Positions 1 to 9,157 of a stretch of DNA of 64,000 nt are shown here, one piece after another. Below the pieces are notes generated by a model. It was given only the letters and a program-made list of their open reading frames with translations, was not told where the DNA came from and ran no database searches. The position numbers and the translations under genes are program-made. Positions within the stretch are counted from its first letter, which is position 1; each line of letters opens with the position of its first letter. Source of the DNA: an uncultured Porphyromonadaceae bacterium (GTDB taxonomy: Bacteria > Bacteroidota > Bacteroidia > Bacteroidales > Muribaculaceae); NCBI GenBank assembly GCA_947643665.1, contig CANRWW010000009.1, forward strand, positions 1 through 64,000, written 5' to 3'.

Positions 1-54
1 AACCCCAATCGTTGGAACCGGAATCCAATATTCTATCCATTGAACTACGGAGAC
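1..54 (-). tRNA. tRNA-Arg (anticodon CCG), 3' part cut off by the window edge
   Basis: Read on the minus strand, the gene starts at 54 with the acceptor strand GTCTCCG, then T8-A9, a D arm, and an anticodon stem TTGGA/TCCAA around the loop TTCCGGT. That places CCG at the anticodon, so it reads the arginine codon CGG. The start of the T arm (GGGGTT) is visible at the edge. The rest of the T arm and the 3' acceptor strand lie outside the window. Pairing in the anticodon stem is complete. Confidence 0.9.
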
Positions 55-144
55 CTCTTTCACCCTTCGGGCGCGTTTACAGCCGAAAAGGTTGTACAAA
101 GGTAATAAAAATTTTTTTGATGTAGTGCAAACCGGTGAGGAAAT

Positions 145-1149
145 TTATTTACCGAAAATTGCGGTACGGTATTTCCGGGCGTTGGCAAGATGGCGCGAGT
201 AATCGGAAGTGAAATCATGATAGCCTGATCCGTCAGGTCTTGCGCACATATAGATGTAATTGTGTGTGGGGGCATTGATCACCTGGTCAAGGGTGCGTGC
301 TTCTGGCAAACGTATTATGCCGGGTGGCAACCCGTTTACCACATATGTGTTGTAGGGAGACTGGAAAGATAGCATGTCGTTTGTAATGCGGCGTATGGTG
401 AAGTCACCTTTTGCAAACCGCACAGTCGGGTCTGCCTGTAATTTCATGCCACGTGACAGGCGGTTTAAGTAAAGTCTCGCGATGGAAGGGCGTTCGTCTC
501 TTTTGTTTGATTCTTCTTCTACGATTGATGCGAGAATGCTTGTCTGGAGTGGTGTAAGTCCTATGGATGCTGCTTTGGCACGCCGTTCTTCGTTCCAGAA
601 ACGGTGGTAATTGTCGCGTATTTTTTCAATAAGTTGTTGCGGTGAGGCAGTCCAGTAGGTTTCGTATGTATCAGGCAGAAATTCAGATTCTAATTGTTCC
701 ATAGATATTGAGTCTGCGGTAGCGATCTGGTTTGCAGTTGAGAGAAATTGCTCTGGTGTGAAATCCATCCGTGTGGCCAGGCGTGTTGCAAGATCGGAGA
801 ATGTGCGTACATTGTTAAATGTCACTCTTACGGGTGTCTGGCGCCCTTGTCCGATTTTACGCGCTACCTTCCAGGCCTTTTCGCCGGGTTCGATACGGTA
901 TGCTCCGCGGGAACTTTCAGGTGTGCCATCCCATAACATCGCCACTCGGCCACCGAAATTATGGCCTAACGATGAGCGCAAGGAATCTTTTACCTGATCG
1001 TTGGTGGCACCTTGCGGTATGTAAACCCATGTGGCTTTATCCCCGTCATATCCTTGAACCATACGGGTGAAGTACCACGCTCCCAATGCAACGAAAGCGA
1101 GGCATGCCAAAGTTATTATCTTTTTGCTGAGTCCGGAGTTATTTTTCAT
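145..1149 (-). CDS. mltG: Endolytic murein transglycosylase MltG (YceG-like)
   Basis: 334 residues. A short cytoplasmic N-terminus is followed by one membrane segment (about residues 11-27), which anchors the enzyme in the inner membrane with the catalytic domain outside. The YceG/MltG core is clear: ASIVEEES carries the expected catalytic Glu (E211), followed by ARLYLNRL and ADPTVRFA, and then PYNTYVVNGLPPGII near the C-terminus. The family cleaves nascent glycan strands and so sets peptidoglycan strand length. It reads away from the degQ gene and towards the tRNA. The length is normal for the family, and the ATG at 1149 gives a sensible signal anchor. Confidence 0.95.
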   Translation of the reverse strand: MKNNSGLSKKIITLACLAFVALGAWYFTRMVQGYDGDKATWVYIPQGATNDQVKDSLRSSLGHNFGGRVAMLWDGTPESSRGAYRIEPGEKAWKVARKIGQGRQTPVRVTFNNVRTFSDLATRLATRMDFTPEQFLSTANQIATADSISMEQLESEFLPDTYETYWTASPQQLIEKIRDNYHRFWNEERRAKAASIGLTPLQTSILASIVEEESNKRDERPSIARLYLNRLSRGMKLQADPTVRFAKGDFTIRRITNDMLSFQSPYNTYVVNGLPPGIIRLPEARTLDQVINAPTHNYIYMCARPDGSGYHDFTSDYSRHLANARKYRTAIFGK

Positions 1150-1542
1150 ATGGCAAAGTTAATTATTTTTGGACGAGGGCGGGGTATTGTATGCCGTATT
1201 AAGTTAAATTAAAACCCGGATCAGTGTTGTTTTAACATTTGCGTTGTCTTGGGACAAGGCGTTAAATGACGATATATTTACGCGTTTTTTAATGATTTTC
1301 ACATTCTTATGGTCAAATTCACTTAATTGGGCAATGTCAATATTAAACATAGTTAATAGCGAATGTTAATGGTTCGGAGATTGCTGATTTTGTTATATAT
1401 TCGCATCAACGGCTTCCGACACGTGATGTTGATGCCGCTCGAATTTTAACATTTGAGGATGCTTTCCGGTTCAATCCGGAGAGATAGACAAAAGTAGTTC
1501 ACCACAATTAAAAGTTCGACCAATCGAGACATTGAAACTATT
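1150..1542. other. 393-bp intergenic region, probably a structured degQ leader
   Basis: AT-rich region between the divergent mltG and degQ genes. Two inverted repeats lie on the degQ side: GCATCAAC (1403-1410) with GTTGATGC (1428-1435), and TCCGG (1465-1469) with CCGGA (1476-1480). A weak match to the Bacteroides -7 box is TATATTCG at 1396-1403, with TTCG 19 bp upstream. A TAACTTTG on the minus strand (1154-1161) lies almost on top of the mltG start codon, so I do not rely on it. No open reading frame here looks real. Confidence 0.4.
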
Positions 1543-3081
1543 ATGAAAGTTTACACGAAAACAGCATTACTCGCATTTGGAGTTGCCGTTTGCAGCTCCG
1601 CCATGACATTGGCGTTTGATCGCTTCAACAGCGCCTCTGAATCTTCCATATCTTCTGACAAATCCGTTGTGCAGCCTGATGGAGCAAAACGCTCTGGATT
1701 CCTTAGGGTAAGCAATTCGGTGACACCTCCTACAGATTTCACCCATGCTGCCGAAAGCACTATAAACGGAGTTGTAAGTATCAAAAGCTATGCAACCCCT
1801 CGCGGATATAACGGAGGTGGAGGCAGCTATGGCAACCCTCTGTATGAATTCTTTTTCGGCGCTCCCCAGCCGCGCCAGCCGCAGCCACGTCAGCGGGGCG
1901 ATTCGGGTGCCGAGCAACAGCGCGGTCTCGGATCGGGGGTGATTCTAAGTTCTGACGGATATATTGTAACCAACAATCATGTGATACAGGGTGCGGACCG
2001 CCTGGAGGTAACGCTCAACGACAACAGCATTTACAATGCGAAAGTGATAGGCACCGATCCTACTACCGATGTGGCACTTCTCAAGATAGAGGCTGAAAAC
2101 CTCCCGGTAATACCTGTTGGCGACAGTGATGCCCTTAAAGTTGGGGAGTGGGTGCTGGCAGTAGGCAATCCTTTTGGTTTCACATCTACAGTAACAACTG
2201 GTATCGTCAGCGCCAAGGCACGTAGCGTAGGAGCCGGCGGCATGGGACGTTCAATGGGCATAGAGAGCTATATCCAGACCGATGCGGCGGTCAATCCCGG
2301 CAACTCCGGTGGCGCTCTTGTCAACATAAAAGGGGAACTGATAGGCATAAATACAGCCATATATTCCGAAACCGGAAGTTACGTAGGGTATTCATTTGCC
2401 ATACCATCTTCTATTGTCACCAAAATAGTGACAGATATAAAGCAGTATGGAACGGTACAGCGCGCTGTGCTCGGTGTGATGTTCCAGGAGCTTACTCCGA
2501 AGATGGCAAAAGAGAAAGGAATCACTGCTGTTAACGACGGCATATATGTGGCAGAACTTGTAGACCGTGGAGCTGCCATGGAAGCCGGTCTGAAGGAAGG
2601 CGACGTGATTATAGCCATAAATGACGCCCCCACACACAATACCGCCCAGTTGCAGGGTGAAATAAGCAAGTATCGTCCTGGCGACAAGATTGAGGTGAAA
2701 TATATCCGCGACAACAAAAGCGCCAAAGCGTCTGTGACCTTGCGTAACAACCAGGGTGGTACGAAAATGACGAAGCAGAACGACTTTACAGGTCTTGGAT
2801 GTGCATTGAAATCCCTTTCCGAAAACCAAATGCGTGAATACCGTCTTTCCGGTGGCGTGCAGGTTTCCGGGTTGAAAGATGGCAAATTCAAGTCTGCCGG
2901 TATCAAGGAGGGTTTCATAATTGTTGATATAAACAATGCCCGTGTGCGCACTCCCGAAGATGTGGAAGAGGTATATAATGCCATAATGAACTCGGGTGAC
3001 GATGACAAAGTCATGTTTATCACCGGCATGTATCCGACAGGCCGCAAAGTTTACTATGCGGTTGACCTTGCCGAAGAATAA
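1543..3081 (+). CDS. degQ: Periplasmic Do/DegQ-family serine protease (HtrA)
   Basis: 512 residues. An N-terminal hydrophobic signal segment (residues 6-24) is followed by a Gly/Pro/Gln-rich linker (about 88-128), a trypsin-like domain and two PDZ domains. The catalytic triad is visible as His146 (TNNHVI), Asp176 (TTDVALL) and Ser255 (NPGNSGGAL). PDZ1 runs from about 310 to 400 and PDZ2 from about 415 to 505. The family degrades and chaperones misfolded envelope proteins. It is transcribed alone, has a long upstream leader, and is closed by a strong terminator hairpin at 3170. DegP/DegQ/DegS naming cannot be separated by eye. Two PDZ domains argue for a DegP/Q type. Confidence 0.95.
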   Translation: MKVYTKTALLAFGVAVCSSAMTLAFDRFNSASESSISSDKSVVQPDGAKRSGFLRVSNSVTPPTDFTHAAESTINGVVSIKSYATPRGYNGGGGSYGNPLYEFFFGAPQPRQPQPRQRGDSGAEQQRGLGSGVILSSDGYIVTNNHVIQGADRLEVTLNDNSIYNAKVIGTDPTTDVALLKIEAENLPVIPVGDSDALKVGEWVLAVGNPFGFTSTVTTGIVSAKARSVGAGGMGRSMGIESYIQTDAAVNPGNSGGALVNIKGELIGINTAIYSETGSYVGYSFAIPSSIVTKIVTDIKQYGTVQRAVLGVMFQELTPKMAKEKGITAVNDGIYVAELVDRGAAMEAGLKEGDVIIAINDAPTHNTAQLQGEISKYRPGDKIEVKYIRDNKSAKASVTLRNNQGGTKMTKQNDFTGLGCALKSLSENQMREYRLSGGVQVSGLKDGKFKSAGIKEGFIIVDINNARVRTPEDVEEVYNAIMNSGDDDKVMFITGMYPTGRKVYYAVDLAEE

Positions 3082-3169
3082 GTTTTTTAATTGGTTATAA
3101 GTTTAGATGTTTTGACAGCTAAAGCTGTACACACAAGGTTTCCATAATTAAATATAGAATGGTTCGATA

Positions 3170-3201
3170 CCTCCGGATGACACTGCCGTCCGGAGGTTTT
3201 T
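3170..3201 (+). terminator. Intrinsic terminator after degQ
   Basis: Inverted repeat CCTCCGGA (3170-3177) with TCCGGAGG (3189-3196), a loop of 11 nt, followed by a run of T. It ends the degQ transcript about 90 bp after the stop codon. Confidence 0.85.
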
Positions 3202-3203
3202 CA

Positions 3204-3235
3204 TTTGTGGTATTGGCTATTTTTTGCTACCTTTG
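3204..3235 (+). promoter_or_regulatory. Bacteroides-type promoter for the C1 peptidase gene
   Basis: The -33 element TTTG (3204-3207) and the -7 element TACCTTTG (3228-3235) are separated by exactly 20 bp, the classical primary-sigma arrangement in Bacteroidetes. It starts immediately after the T tract of the degQ terminator and would give a leader of about 40 nt before the ATG at 3280. Confidence 0.75.
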
Positions 3236-3279
3236 TTGACATGCATATTTGAATTGTCATTATCAATTAGTTGGAAGCC

Positions 3280-4509
3280 ATGAATTATCGAACATATTTG
3301 GTCGCGCTTGCTGCGGCAGTATCTTTTAATGCAGCAGCTTTTGGAAATCTCGCCGTTATTGCCGAGGAGAAGGTTGAAGAGCCGTCAGACAGTACTGCTT
3401 TTGTTTTCACCGATGTCACTCTGGTGCCTACCACGTCTGTAAAAGACCAGAATAAGAGCGGGACATGCTGGTGTTTCGCCGGAACATCAATGTTTGAAGA
3501 CGAGATTGTGCGCCGTGGCGGCAAGCCGCTTGATCTCAGTGAAATGTTTACAGTAAGGCATTGCTATCTTGATAAAGCTGACAGATATGTGCGGATGTAT
3601 GGCGGTACTAATTTTGCCGCAGGAGGGAGCATAATGGATGTCCCATATGTATGGAAGAAGTATGGTGCTGTTCCGGAAAGTGTGTATTCCGGACTTGGCT
3701 ATGGTGAAGAAAAGCATGTGCATGGCGAGTTGGATGCTGTGCTCAAGGCATACCTTGATGCCGTGATCCGCAAGCCGGACAAGCGTATTTCCACGGCATG
3801 GCGCAAAGGTGTGGAGGCTATTCTTGACGCATATCTCGGTGAAATTCCTGAAACGTTCGAGGTTGACGGCAAGACTTATACGCCACGTAGCTATGCAGAT
3901 GCCCTTGGGCTTGTTCCTGATGATTATGTCGCCATTACTTCATTTACACACCATCCGGTGGATGAGCCTTTTGTGCTTGAGGTATCCGACAACTGGCTTT
4001 GGGCTCCATATAATAACGTGAAACTTTCCGAACTTAAGGAAACGGTAGACAATGCCATTGCCAAAGGATATCCGGTGGTATGGGCTGCGGATGTCAGTGA
4101 GGGCGGTTTCAAATGGAAAGAAGGATTTGCCGTGATGCCTAAGGAGCGCACCGAGGCAGACATGGATGGGACCGAACTTGCGCGTTGGGTGAAACTCAGC
4201 GATCAGGAACGGAAAGACAAGCAGTTTGCTATAAAGGGGCCGGTTGAGGAAATTGAGGTGACACCCGAGGTGCGTCAGGAGATGTTTGACCGGCAGGAAA
4301 CTACTGACGACCATGGTATGGAGATTGTCGGCATTGCCACAGACCAGAAGGGAAACCGTTACTACAAGGTAAAAAACTCCTGGGATACAAATCAGGTTTA
4401 TGGCGGGTTCTTTTATGTTTCAGAGCCATATTTCCTAGCCAAGACATTGAGCATACTGGTGCATAAGGATGGCGTTCCTTCCGCAATAGCGAAGAAGTTA
4501 CGTAATTGA
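3280..4509 (+). CDS. C1-family cysteine peptidase (aminopeptidase C / bleomycin hydrolase-like)
   Basis: 409 residues from the ATG at 3280. A TTG nine bases upstream is in frame but less likely. The papain-like catalytic residues are visible: Cys63 in SGTCWCFAG, preceded by DQNKSG which supplies the oxyanion glutamine, then His345 in DDHGMEIVG and Asn366 in VKNSWD. The spacing and the sequence around the histidine match the C1B bleomycin hydrolase/PepC branch. Unlike cytosolic PepC it has an N-terminal signal-like segment (residues 5-26), so it probably acts in the periplasm on peptides. It has its own promoter, and the next gene overlaps or abuts its stop codon, which suggests cotranscription. 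Confidence 0.88.
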   Translation: MNYRTYLVALAAAVSFNAAAFGNLAVIAEEKVEEPSDSTAFVFTDVTLVPTTSVKDQNKSGTCWCFAGTSMFEDEIVRRGGKPLDLSEMFTVRHCYLDKADRYVRMYGGTNFAAGGSIMDVPYVWKKYGAVPESVYSGLGYGEEKHVHGELDAVLKAYLDAVIRKPDKRISTAWRKGVEAILDAYLGEIPETFEVDGKTYTPRSYADALGLVPDDYVAITSFTHHPVDEPFVLEVSDNWLWAPYNNVKLSELKETVDNAIAKGYPVVWAADVSEGGFKWKEGFAVMPKERTEADMDGTELARWVKLSDQERKDKQFAIKGPVEEIEVTPEVRQEMFDRQETTDDHGMEIVGIATDQKGNRYYKVKNSWDTNQVYGGFFYVSEPYFLAKTLSILVHKDGVPSAIAKKLRN

Positions 4510-4523
4510 ATGCTAGGCTCTTT

Positions 4524-6746
4524 ATGTGGCGAATGCCCCGTATATCGCTTTGTTTATGGGTATTTATGCCGGTAGTCATATGGTTGCTGGCAGCCTGCTC
4601 GCATGATAGTGGGCCTGTGAGCGAGCCGGTATATCATTGCGACGCTTATGACATAGCTCCTGACAGTGTAGACATGCATACAGGGGTGATACTGCGTGCA
4701 AACGGCGACAGTGCCATACAGGTGCGTGTAGAGGGCAACGTACTCCGCACCGTATATGCCGGTGCATATCCGCGCTCACGCGGAGTTTTCAGGTACAAAT
4801 CAGATTATCCTGTTTTCGATGCCTTGCTAAGGATTGAAACTTCGCGTGCCTCTGATGATAATTACACTCTGGCTACCCCATATGAACTATATCTCAATCC
4901 ATTTATAGGGGCTGACGGAGAAAGGATGCTTGACAGCCGCATTCGTAACGGATATCTTATCCCGTCTGACACCAGGCGCTACGGATGGCCTGTGATAAAT
5001 GACAACCCACAGTGGATCCTGGCCGCATGCGAACTTTTTAAGATTACAGCCAACCGTGTCGCCCTTGAAACCACAGGCCGGTTGGCTGCAAATATCGCTA
5101 CCGAGGAACGCAAGGTGTGTATGAACGGGGTGACAGGGCTTATAGGTGGGATACCACGGTATATGGCCGCGCCTAAAGAACTTTTTCCAGAATGGGTTGG
5201 TCCGGGTGAACTTTTTGAGATAGCTACTTTCAGTGTGAATATGGCCTGGTGGGCGGCATTGAAGTCTATGGCGGATATTACTGCCGGCATGGCCTTACGC
5301 AATGAAATGGCACGTTTGCCTGAGATGCCTCTTGATCCAGACAGTCTCAGGAATGCTATGTTCAGATATTTCTGGAATCCGGCAGAAGGGCGTTTCAGTG
5401 CCATGATATATGGCGATTCTTTCAGGCAATTGCCTTTGGGGGCGTCAGACAATCTTGCCCAGGGGTTGGCCATCATTACCGGGCTGCCCATTACTGGAAT
5501 GGCAGAGATGATGGTAAGCAAGACTCCTGCATCTGTTACCGGAATATCATTGTTTTCTCCTTGCATGTCTACCAATATGGGGAACACCCCTTATGAGGAA
5601 CTTGCCCGTGCTGTATGGGCTATCGCTGCATCACGTGCAGGCAACGACAAGGTATACAATGCCGCAGTGGGAGCATTGATATACAACTTGTGTAACGACA
5701 TATTAGGGAGCCGCCATGTCTTTTCGGCTATGAAACGCCCTCTTGCATCACTGGTGCTTCGCGGATTCTGTGGTATTTCCACTGCTTTTGAAGGACTGTA
5801 TTTTTCTCCGTGCGTTCCTTCCTGCATGCCTGGCACAAAACATGTGGATGGTTTAAAATACCGCAGGTCGGAACTTTCAATCACTATAAATGGCACAGGC
5901 AGTAAAATAGTATCGTTTACTGTTGACGGAAAAGAGACAAAACCTTTTTACCCGGCATCGGAGGAGGGGAGTCATGAGATTGTCATTACATTGTCAGGGG
6001 AAGTTGGGATAGCGGAGGCTGATTTTTCGGATCCTGGAGTTATCACGGATGCACCAACCGTGGAATGCGCGACTTTACAAGACAGATCTTTTTTCCTGCC
6101 TGATGCTGGTGGAGATGGTGAAAAGAGGATGGTTTATATCAATGGGATTCCTGCCGAGGAGATTGCCGGCAGGTATTATAGTCTGGATACCGCCTCGGTT
6201 GCAACTACTGTACAGTTCTGTATGGTTAAAGATGATCATTGGCCTGGGTTTGCTACGGCTCCATACTTATATTTGCCTACTGGATGCGTGCAAACTGTTC
6301 CTATGGCAGATGTGGCGCTTAAAGGGAACCGCATTATTGAAGATAAGGATCTTGCAACCAGATTTATAGAATCCACAAGGTATAAAAACAATAAGATTGC
6401 CTTTGATGTGACCGTGGAAGAGAAAGGGGTATATGGTGTGGATGTGCATTATGTCAACGGGCTGGGTATTGTAAATCCGCGCAGGCGCACTGCTTTAAGG
6501 CGGCTTTCCGTGGATGGCGACCATAAGGGTATATTTGTATTTACGCAATTGTCGCCTGTGGATTGGGATAATGATCCGATGCGTGAGTGGCAGATGATGA
6601 CAGGGTTCACGAATCCTCTGAAAGTCGGACTTGACCCTGGGACACATCGGTTTGAATTGCGGTATTACCAGCCCAATCCTGTATATATAGACCCGTTTTC
6701 AAATACGGTCGTAGCTGATTACGTGCGGATTGTACGTTATGAATGA
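4524..6746 (+). CDS. Large uncharacterised lipoprotein, possibly with a six-hairpin glycosidase-like region
   Basis: About 740 residues. A lipobox (WLLAAC) follows a hydrophobic stretch, so the mature protein is probably a lipoprotein. Start options are ATG 4524, ATG 4533, or a TTG at 4506 that overlaps the previous stop. I chose 4524. Residues about 100-420 are helix-rich, with repeated Trp/Ala patterns (NMAWWAALKSMAD, YFWNPAEGRFSAMIYGDS) reminiscent of alpha/alpha-toroid glycoside hydrolases. The C-terminal 300 residues look like beta-sandwich modules (YGVDVHYVNG, FELRYYQP). I cannot name a family or catalytic acids. It sits 36 bp before a GH13 gene, so a role in periplasmic glycan breakdown is a reasonable guess. 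Confidence 0.7.
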   Translation: MWRMPRISLCLWVFMPVVIWLLAACSHDSGPVSEPVYHCDAYDIAPDSVDMHTGVILRANGDSAIQVRVEGNVLRTVYAGAYPRSRGVFRYKSDYPVFDALLRIETSRASDDNYTLATPYELYLNPFIGADGERMLDSRIRNGYLIPSDTRRYGWPVINDNPQWILAACELFKITANRVALETTGRLAANIATEERKVCMNGVTGLIGGIPRYMAAPKELFPEWVGPGELFEIATFSVNMAWWAALKSMADITAGMALRNEMARLPEMPLDPDSLRNAMFRYFWNPAEGRFSAMIYGDSFRQLPLGASDNLAQGLAIITGLPITGMAEMMVSKTPASVTGISLFSPCMSTNMGNTPYEELARAVWAIAASRAGNDKVYNAAVGALIYNLCNDILGSRHVFSAMKRPLASLVLRGFCGISTAFEGLYFSPCVPSCMPGTKHVDGLKYRRSELSITINGTGSKIVSFTVDGKETKPFYPASEEGSHEIVITLSGEVGIAEADFSDPGVITDAPTVECATLQDRSFFLPDAGGDGEKRMVYINGIPAEEIAGRYYSLDTASVATTVQFCMVKDDHWPGFATAPYLYLPTGCVQTVPMADVALKGNRIIEDKDLATRFIESTRYKNNKIAFDVTVEEKGVYGVDVHYVNGLGIVNPRRRTALRRLSVDGDHKGIFVFTQLSPVDWDNDPMREWQMMTGFTNPLKVGLDPGTHRFELRYYQPNPVYIDPFSNTVVADYVRIVRYE

Positions 6747-6782
6747 GATTTAGAGACTTACTTATATTCATACTGTTAAAAC

Positions 6783-8648
6783 ATGAAACGTTTATCTTTG
6801 ATAGGAGTTGCGCTGATGACTTGCGCATCGCTTTTCGGAGCAAAAAAAGCACCGATGTTTACCAATGTCGAACCTCCATACTGGTGGGTCGGAATGGAAA
6901 ATGACACGCTTCAGATCATGGTTACCGGTGATGGTATCGGGAAAGCGGATGTAAGCATAGATTATCCGGGGATCAGGATCCTGGACCAGGTGTCGCTTGA
7001 CAGCCCTAATTATAAATTCCTGTATCTGTCAATCGCCGACGATACCAGGCCTGGAAAGATGCCCATACGTTTTTCGCTCAATGGCCGGAAAGCGACATAT
7101 GATTACGAACTTAAGGCTCGTGACCGCAGACCTGAAGATTATATAGGTTTTTCGGCTTCAGATGTATTGTATCTGTTGATGCCAGACCGTTTTGCCAGGG
7201 GCGACAGCAAAGCTGCCGGTGAGTTTGACGGTCTTGACTATCCGGTAGGCTACGACCGCACGCATCCGTCTGCGCGGCATGGTGGGAATATCGCAGGCAT
7301 CCGTGATAATCTTGATTATCTTGATTCTCTCGGAGTAACAGCGATATGGGCGACGCCGGTGCTTGAGAACGATATGCCGGGAGGGTCATACCATGGTTAT
7401 GCGACCACAGACTATTATCGGATTGATCCCCGTTTCGGTACCAACGATGATTGGACGGGGCTTGTGTCAGACGCTCATTCGCGTGGCATGAAAGTAGTGA
7501 TGGATATGATTTTCAACCATTCGGGTTCGGCTCATCCATGGATGAAAGATATGCCTTCCGCAGACTGGTACAATCATCCTGAAGGCAAAGAGCTTACCAA
7601 TTTCCGTCTCAGCACTGTGCATGACCCTTATGTGTCGGATTATGACCTTGACCATACGGTGAACGGGTGGTTCGTGCCGGATATGCCTGATCTAAACCAA
7701 CGCAATCCTCATCTTATGAAATATCTTACCCAGAACTCTATCTGGTGGATTGAGTCATCAAAAATCAACGGTATTCGCATGGACACATATCCATATGCCG
7801 ATATGAAGGCTATGGCAGGATGGGCGCGCGATGTAATGCGGGAGTATCCGAATTTTAATATAGTAGGAGAATGCTGGTATGGTAATGAAGCTGGTTCGGC
7901 GTTCTGGCAGGCAGGTAATAAACTTAATCCTGTGCCGACGAATCTGCCTACGGTAATGGATTTCAAACTTAGTATTGACGGACATAAATTTTTTGACGAA
8001 CAGACCGATCCATGGAATGGTCTGAATCATCTGTATGACCATCTGGCTTTGGATTATCTTTATTCGGATCCCCAGAAGGTACTTACATTCCTTGACAACC
8101 ACGATACCGACCGTTTCCTGACCGAGTTTCCAGATAATCTCGGCAGCTGGAAACAGGCTATCGCTTTCTTGCTTACTTCGCGCGGTATACCGCAGCTTTA
8201 CTATGGCACTGAGTTGCTCATGAACGGAACCAAGAAGATAACCGACGGGCATATACGTCTTGACATGCCTGGAGGATTCGATGGTGACAGCCATAACGAG
8301 TTTACCAGTGAAGGACGTACACCCTTGCAGAATGAGGCATGGGATTTCATGCAGAAACTTTTGCAATGGCGGCGTTCCCCTTCTGTAAATGAGGTCATAG
8401 CCAAGGGAGCGCTGAAGCATTTCATGCCACAGAATGGCATGTATGTTTATGAACGCAAGTTGGGCGACAAGCGCATAGTGGTGATTCTTAACGGAAAGGA
8501 TGAACCGAATACAGTGACAATGGAACGTACGATGGAGATTTTGCCTTATGGCACGCAACGCAGAAACATGATGACTGGGCAAAATGTTACAATTGAGGAA
8601 ACAATGACTTTCGCACCACGCGAAATAATGATATTGCAGAATTTCTGA
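6783..8648 (+). CDS. Secreted GH13 alpha-amylase-family enzyme (cyclomaltodextrinase/neopullulanase-like)
   Basis: 621 residues with a signal peptide (about 1-20). Residues 25-115 form an Ig-like N-terminal domain of the type found in cyclomaltodextrinases and SusA-like enzymes. The catalytic barrel follows (SDVLYLLMPDRFARG marks its first strand). The family triad is readable: nucleophile Asp334 (GIRMDTYPYAD), acid/base Glu363 (NIVGECWYG) and transition-state Asp441 (FLDNHDTDRF). A C-terminal beta domain completes it. It should hydrolyse alpha-1,4 (perhaps alpha-1,6) glucans in the periplasm. No susC/susD pair is adjacent. It shares an operon with the upstream lipoprotein, and the next gene starts within its stop codon. 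Confidence 0.92.
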   Translation: MKRLSLIGVALMTCASLFGAKKAPMFTNVEPPYWWVGMENDTLQIMVTGDGIGKADVSIDYPGIRILDQVSLDSPNYKFLYLSIADDTRPGKMPIRFSLNGRKATYDYELKARDRRPEDYIGFSASDVLYLLMPDRFARGDSKAAGEFDGLDYPVGYDRTHPSARHGGNIAGIRDNLDYLDSLGVTAIWATPVLENDMPGGSYHGYATTDYYRIDPRFGTNDDWTGLVSDAHSRGMKVVMDMIFNHSGSAHPWMKDMPSADWYNHPEGKELTNFRLSTVHDPYVSDYDLDHTVNGWFVPDMPDLNQRNPHLMKYLTQNSIWWIESSKINGIRMDTYPYADMKAMAGWARDVMREYPNFNIVGECWYGNEAGSAFWQAGNKLNPVPTNLPTVMDFKLSIDGHKFFDEQTDPWNGLNHLYDHLALDYLYSDPQKVLTFLDNHDTDRFLTEFPDNLGSWKQAIAFLLTSRGIPQLYYGTELLMNGTKKITDGHIRLDMPGGFDGDSHNEFTSEGRTPLQNEAWDFMQKLLQWRRSPSVNEVIAKGALKHFMPQNGMYVYERKLGDKRIVVILNGKDEPNTVTMERTMEILPYGTQRRNMMTGQNVTIEETMTFAPREIMILQNF

Positions 8649-9151
8649 TGAAACGTATAGGGATACTTTCAGATACACATTCATGTTGGGACGACCGGTT
8701 TGCTATTCATTTCGCCGATTGCGACGAGATATGGCATGCCGGAGATATCGGATATATGGAGGTGCTGGAACGTTTGAAGGGTGTATGCCCTGTGGTGCGT
8801 GCTGTCAAGGGCAATATTGACAGCGGAGTAGTGTCGCGTCAGTGCCCGGAACTTATTGTGTTTCGGGTGGAGGATGTGAATGTGCTTCTGACCCATATAG
8901 GAGGATATCCTGGGAGGTATAGCCGCGGTATGCCGGCTCTTCTGTGCGACAACAGTATAAAGTTGTTTGTGTGCGGACACAGCCATATCCTTAAAGTGAT
9001 GTATGACAGGGATCTTGACCTGTTGCATGTCAATCCGGGAGCTGCCGGGCATCATGGCTGGCAGAAGCAACGCACTTTGATAAAACTCACCATAGATGGA
9101 GCCGACATGCGCGATCTTGAAGTGATTGAGCTTGCGGGAAATGTAAACTGA
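8648..9151 (+). CDS. YfcE/MJ0936-type metallophosphoesterase
   Basis: 167 residues. The ATG overlaps the upstream TGA by one base, indicating translational coupling. Metal-binding motifs of the calcineurin-like family are in order: GILSDTH (residues 5-11), HAGDIG, VKGNID, LTHIGG and CGHSH. This small YfcE-like branch hydrolyses phosphodiesters in vitro. The in vivo substrate is not known. No signal peptide is seen, so the protein is cytoplasmic, in contrast to its upstream neighbours. Confidence 0.9.
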   Translation: MKRIGILSDTHSCWDDRFAIHFADCDEIWHAGDIGYMEVLERLKGVCPVVRAVKGNIDSGVVSRQCPELIVFRVEDVNVLLTHIGGYPGRYSRGMPALLCDNSIKLFVCGHSHILKVMYDRDLDLLHVNPGAAGHHGWQKQRTLIKLTIDGADMRDLEVIELAGNVN

Positions 9152-9157
9152 CAGAAT

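Noticed and set aside
1154-1161. TAACTTTG on the minus strand before mltG as a promoter
   Set aside because: It lies only five bases before the ATG, no -33 element is seen, and it would make a leaderless mRNA.
7758-8684. 308-residue minus-strand frame opposite the GH13 gene
   Set aside because: The GH13 catalytic motifs on the plus strand are complete; the antisense frame has no family features.
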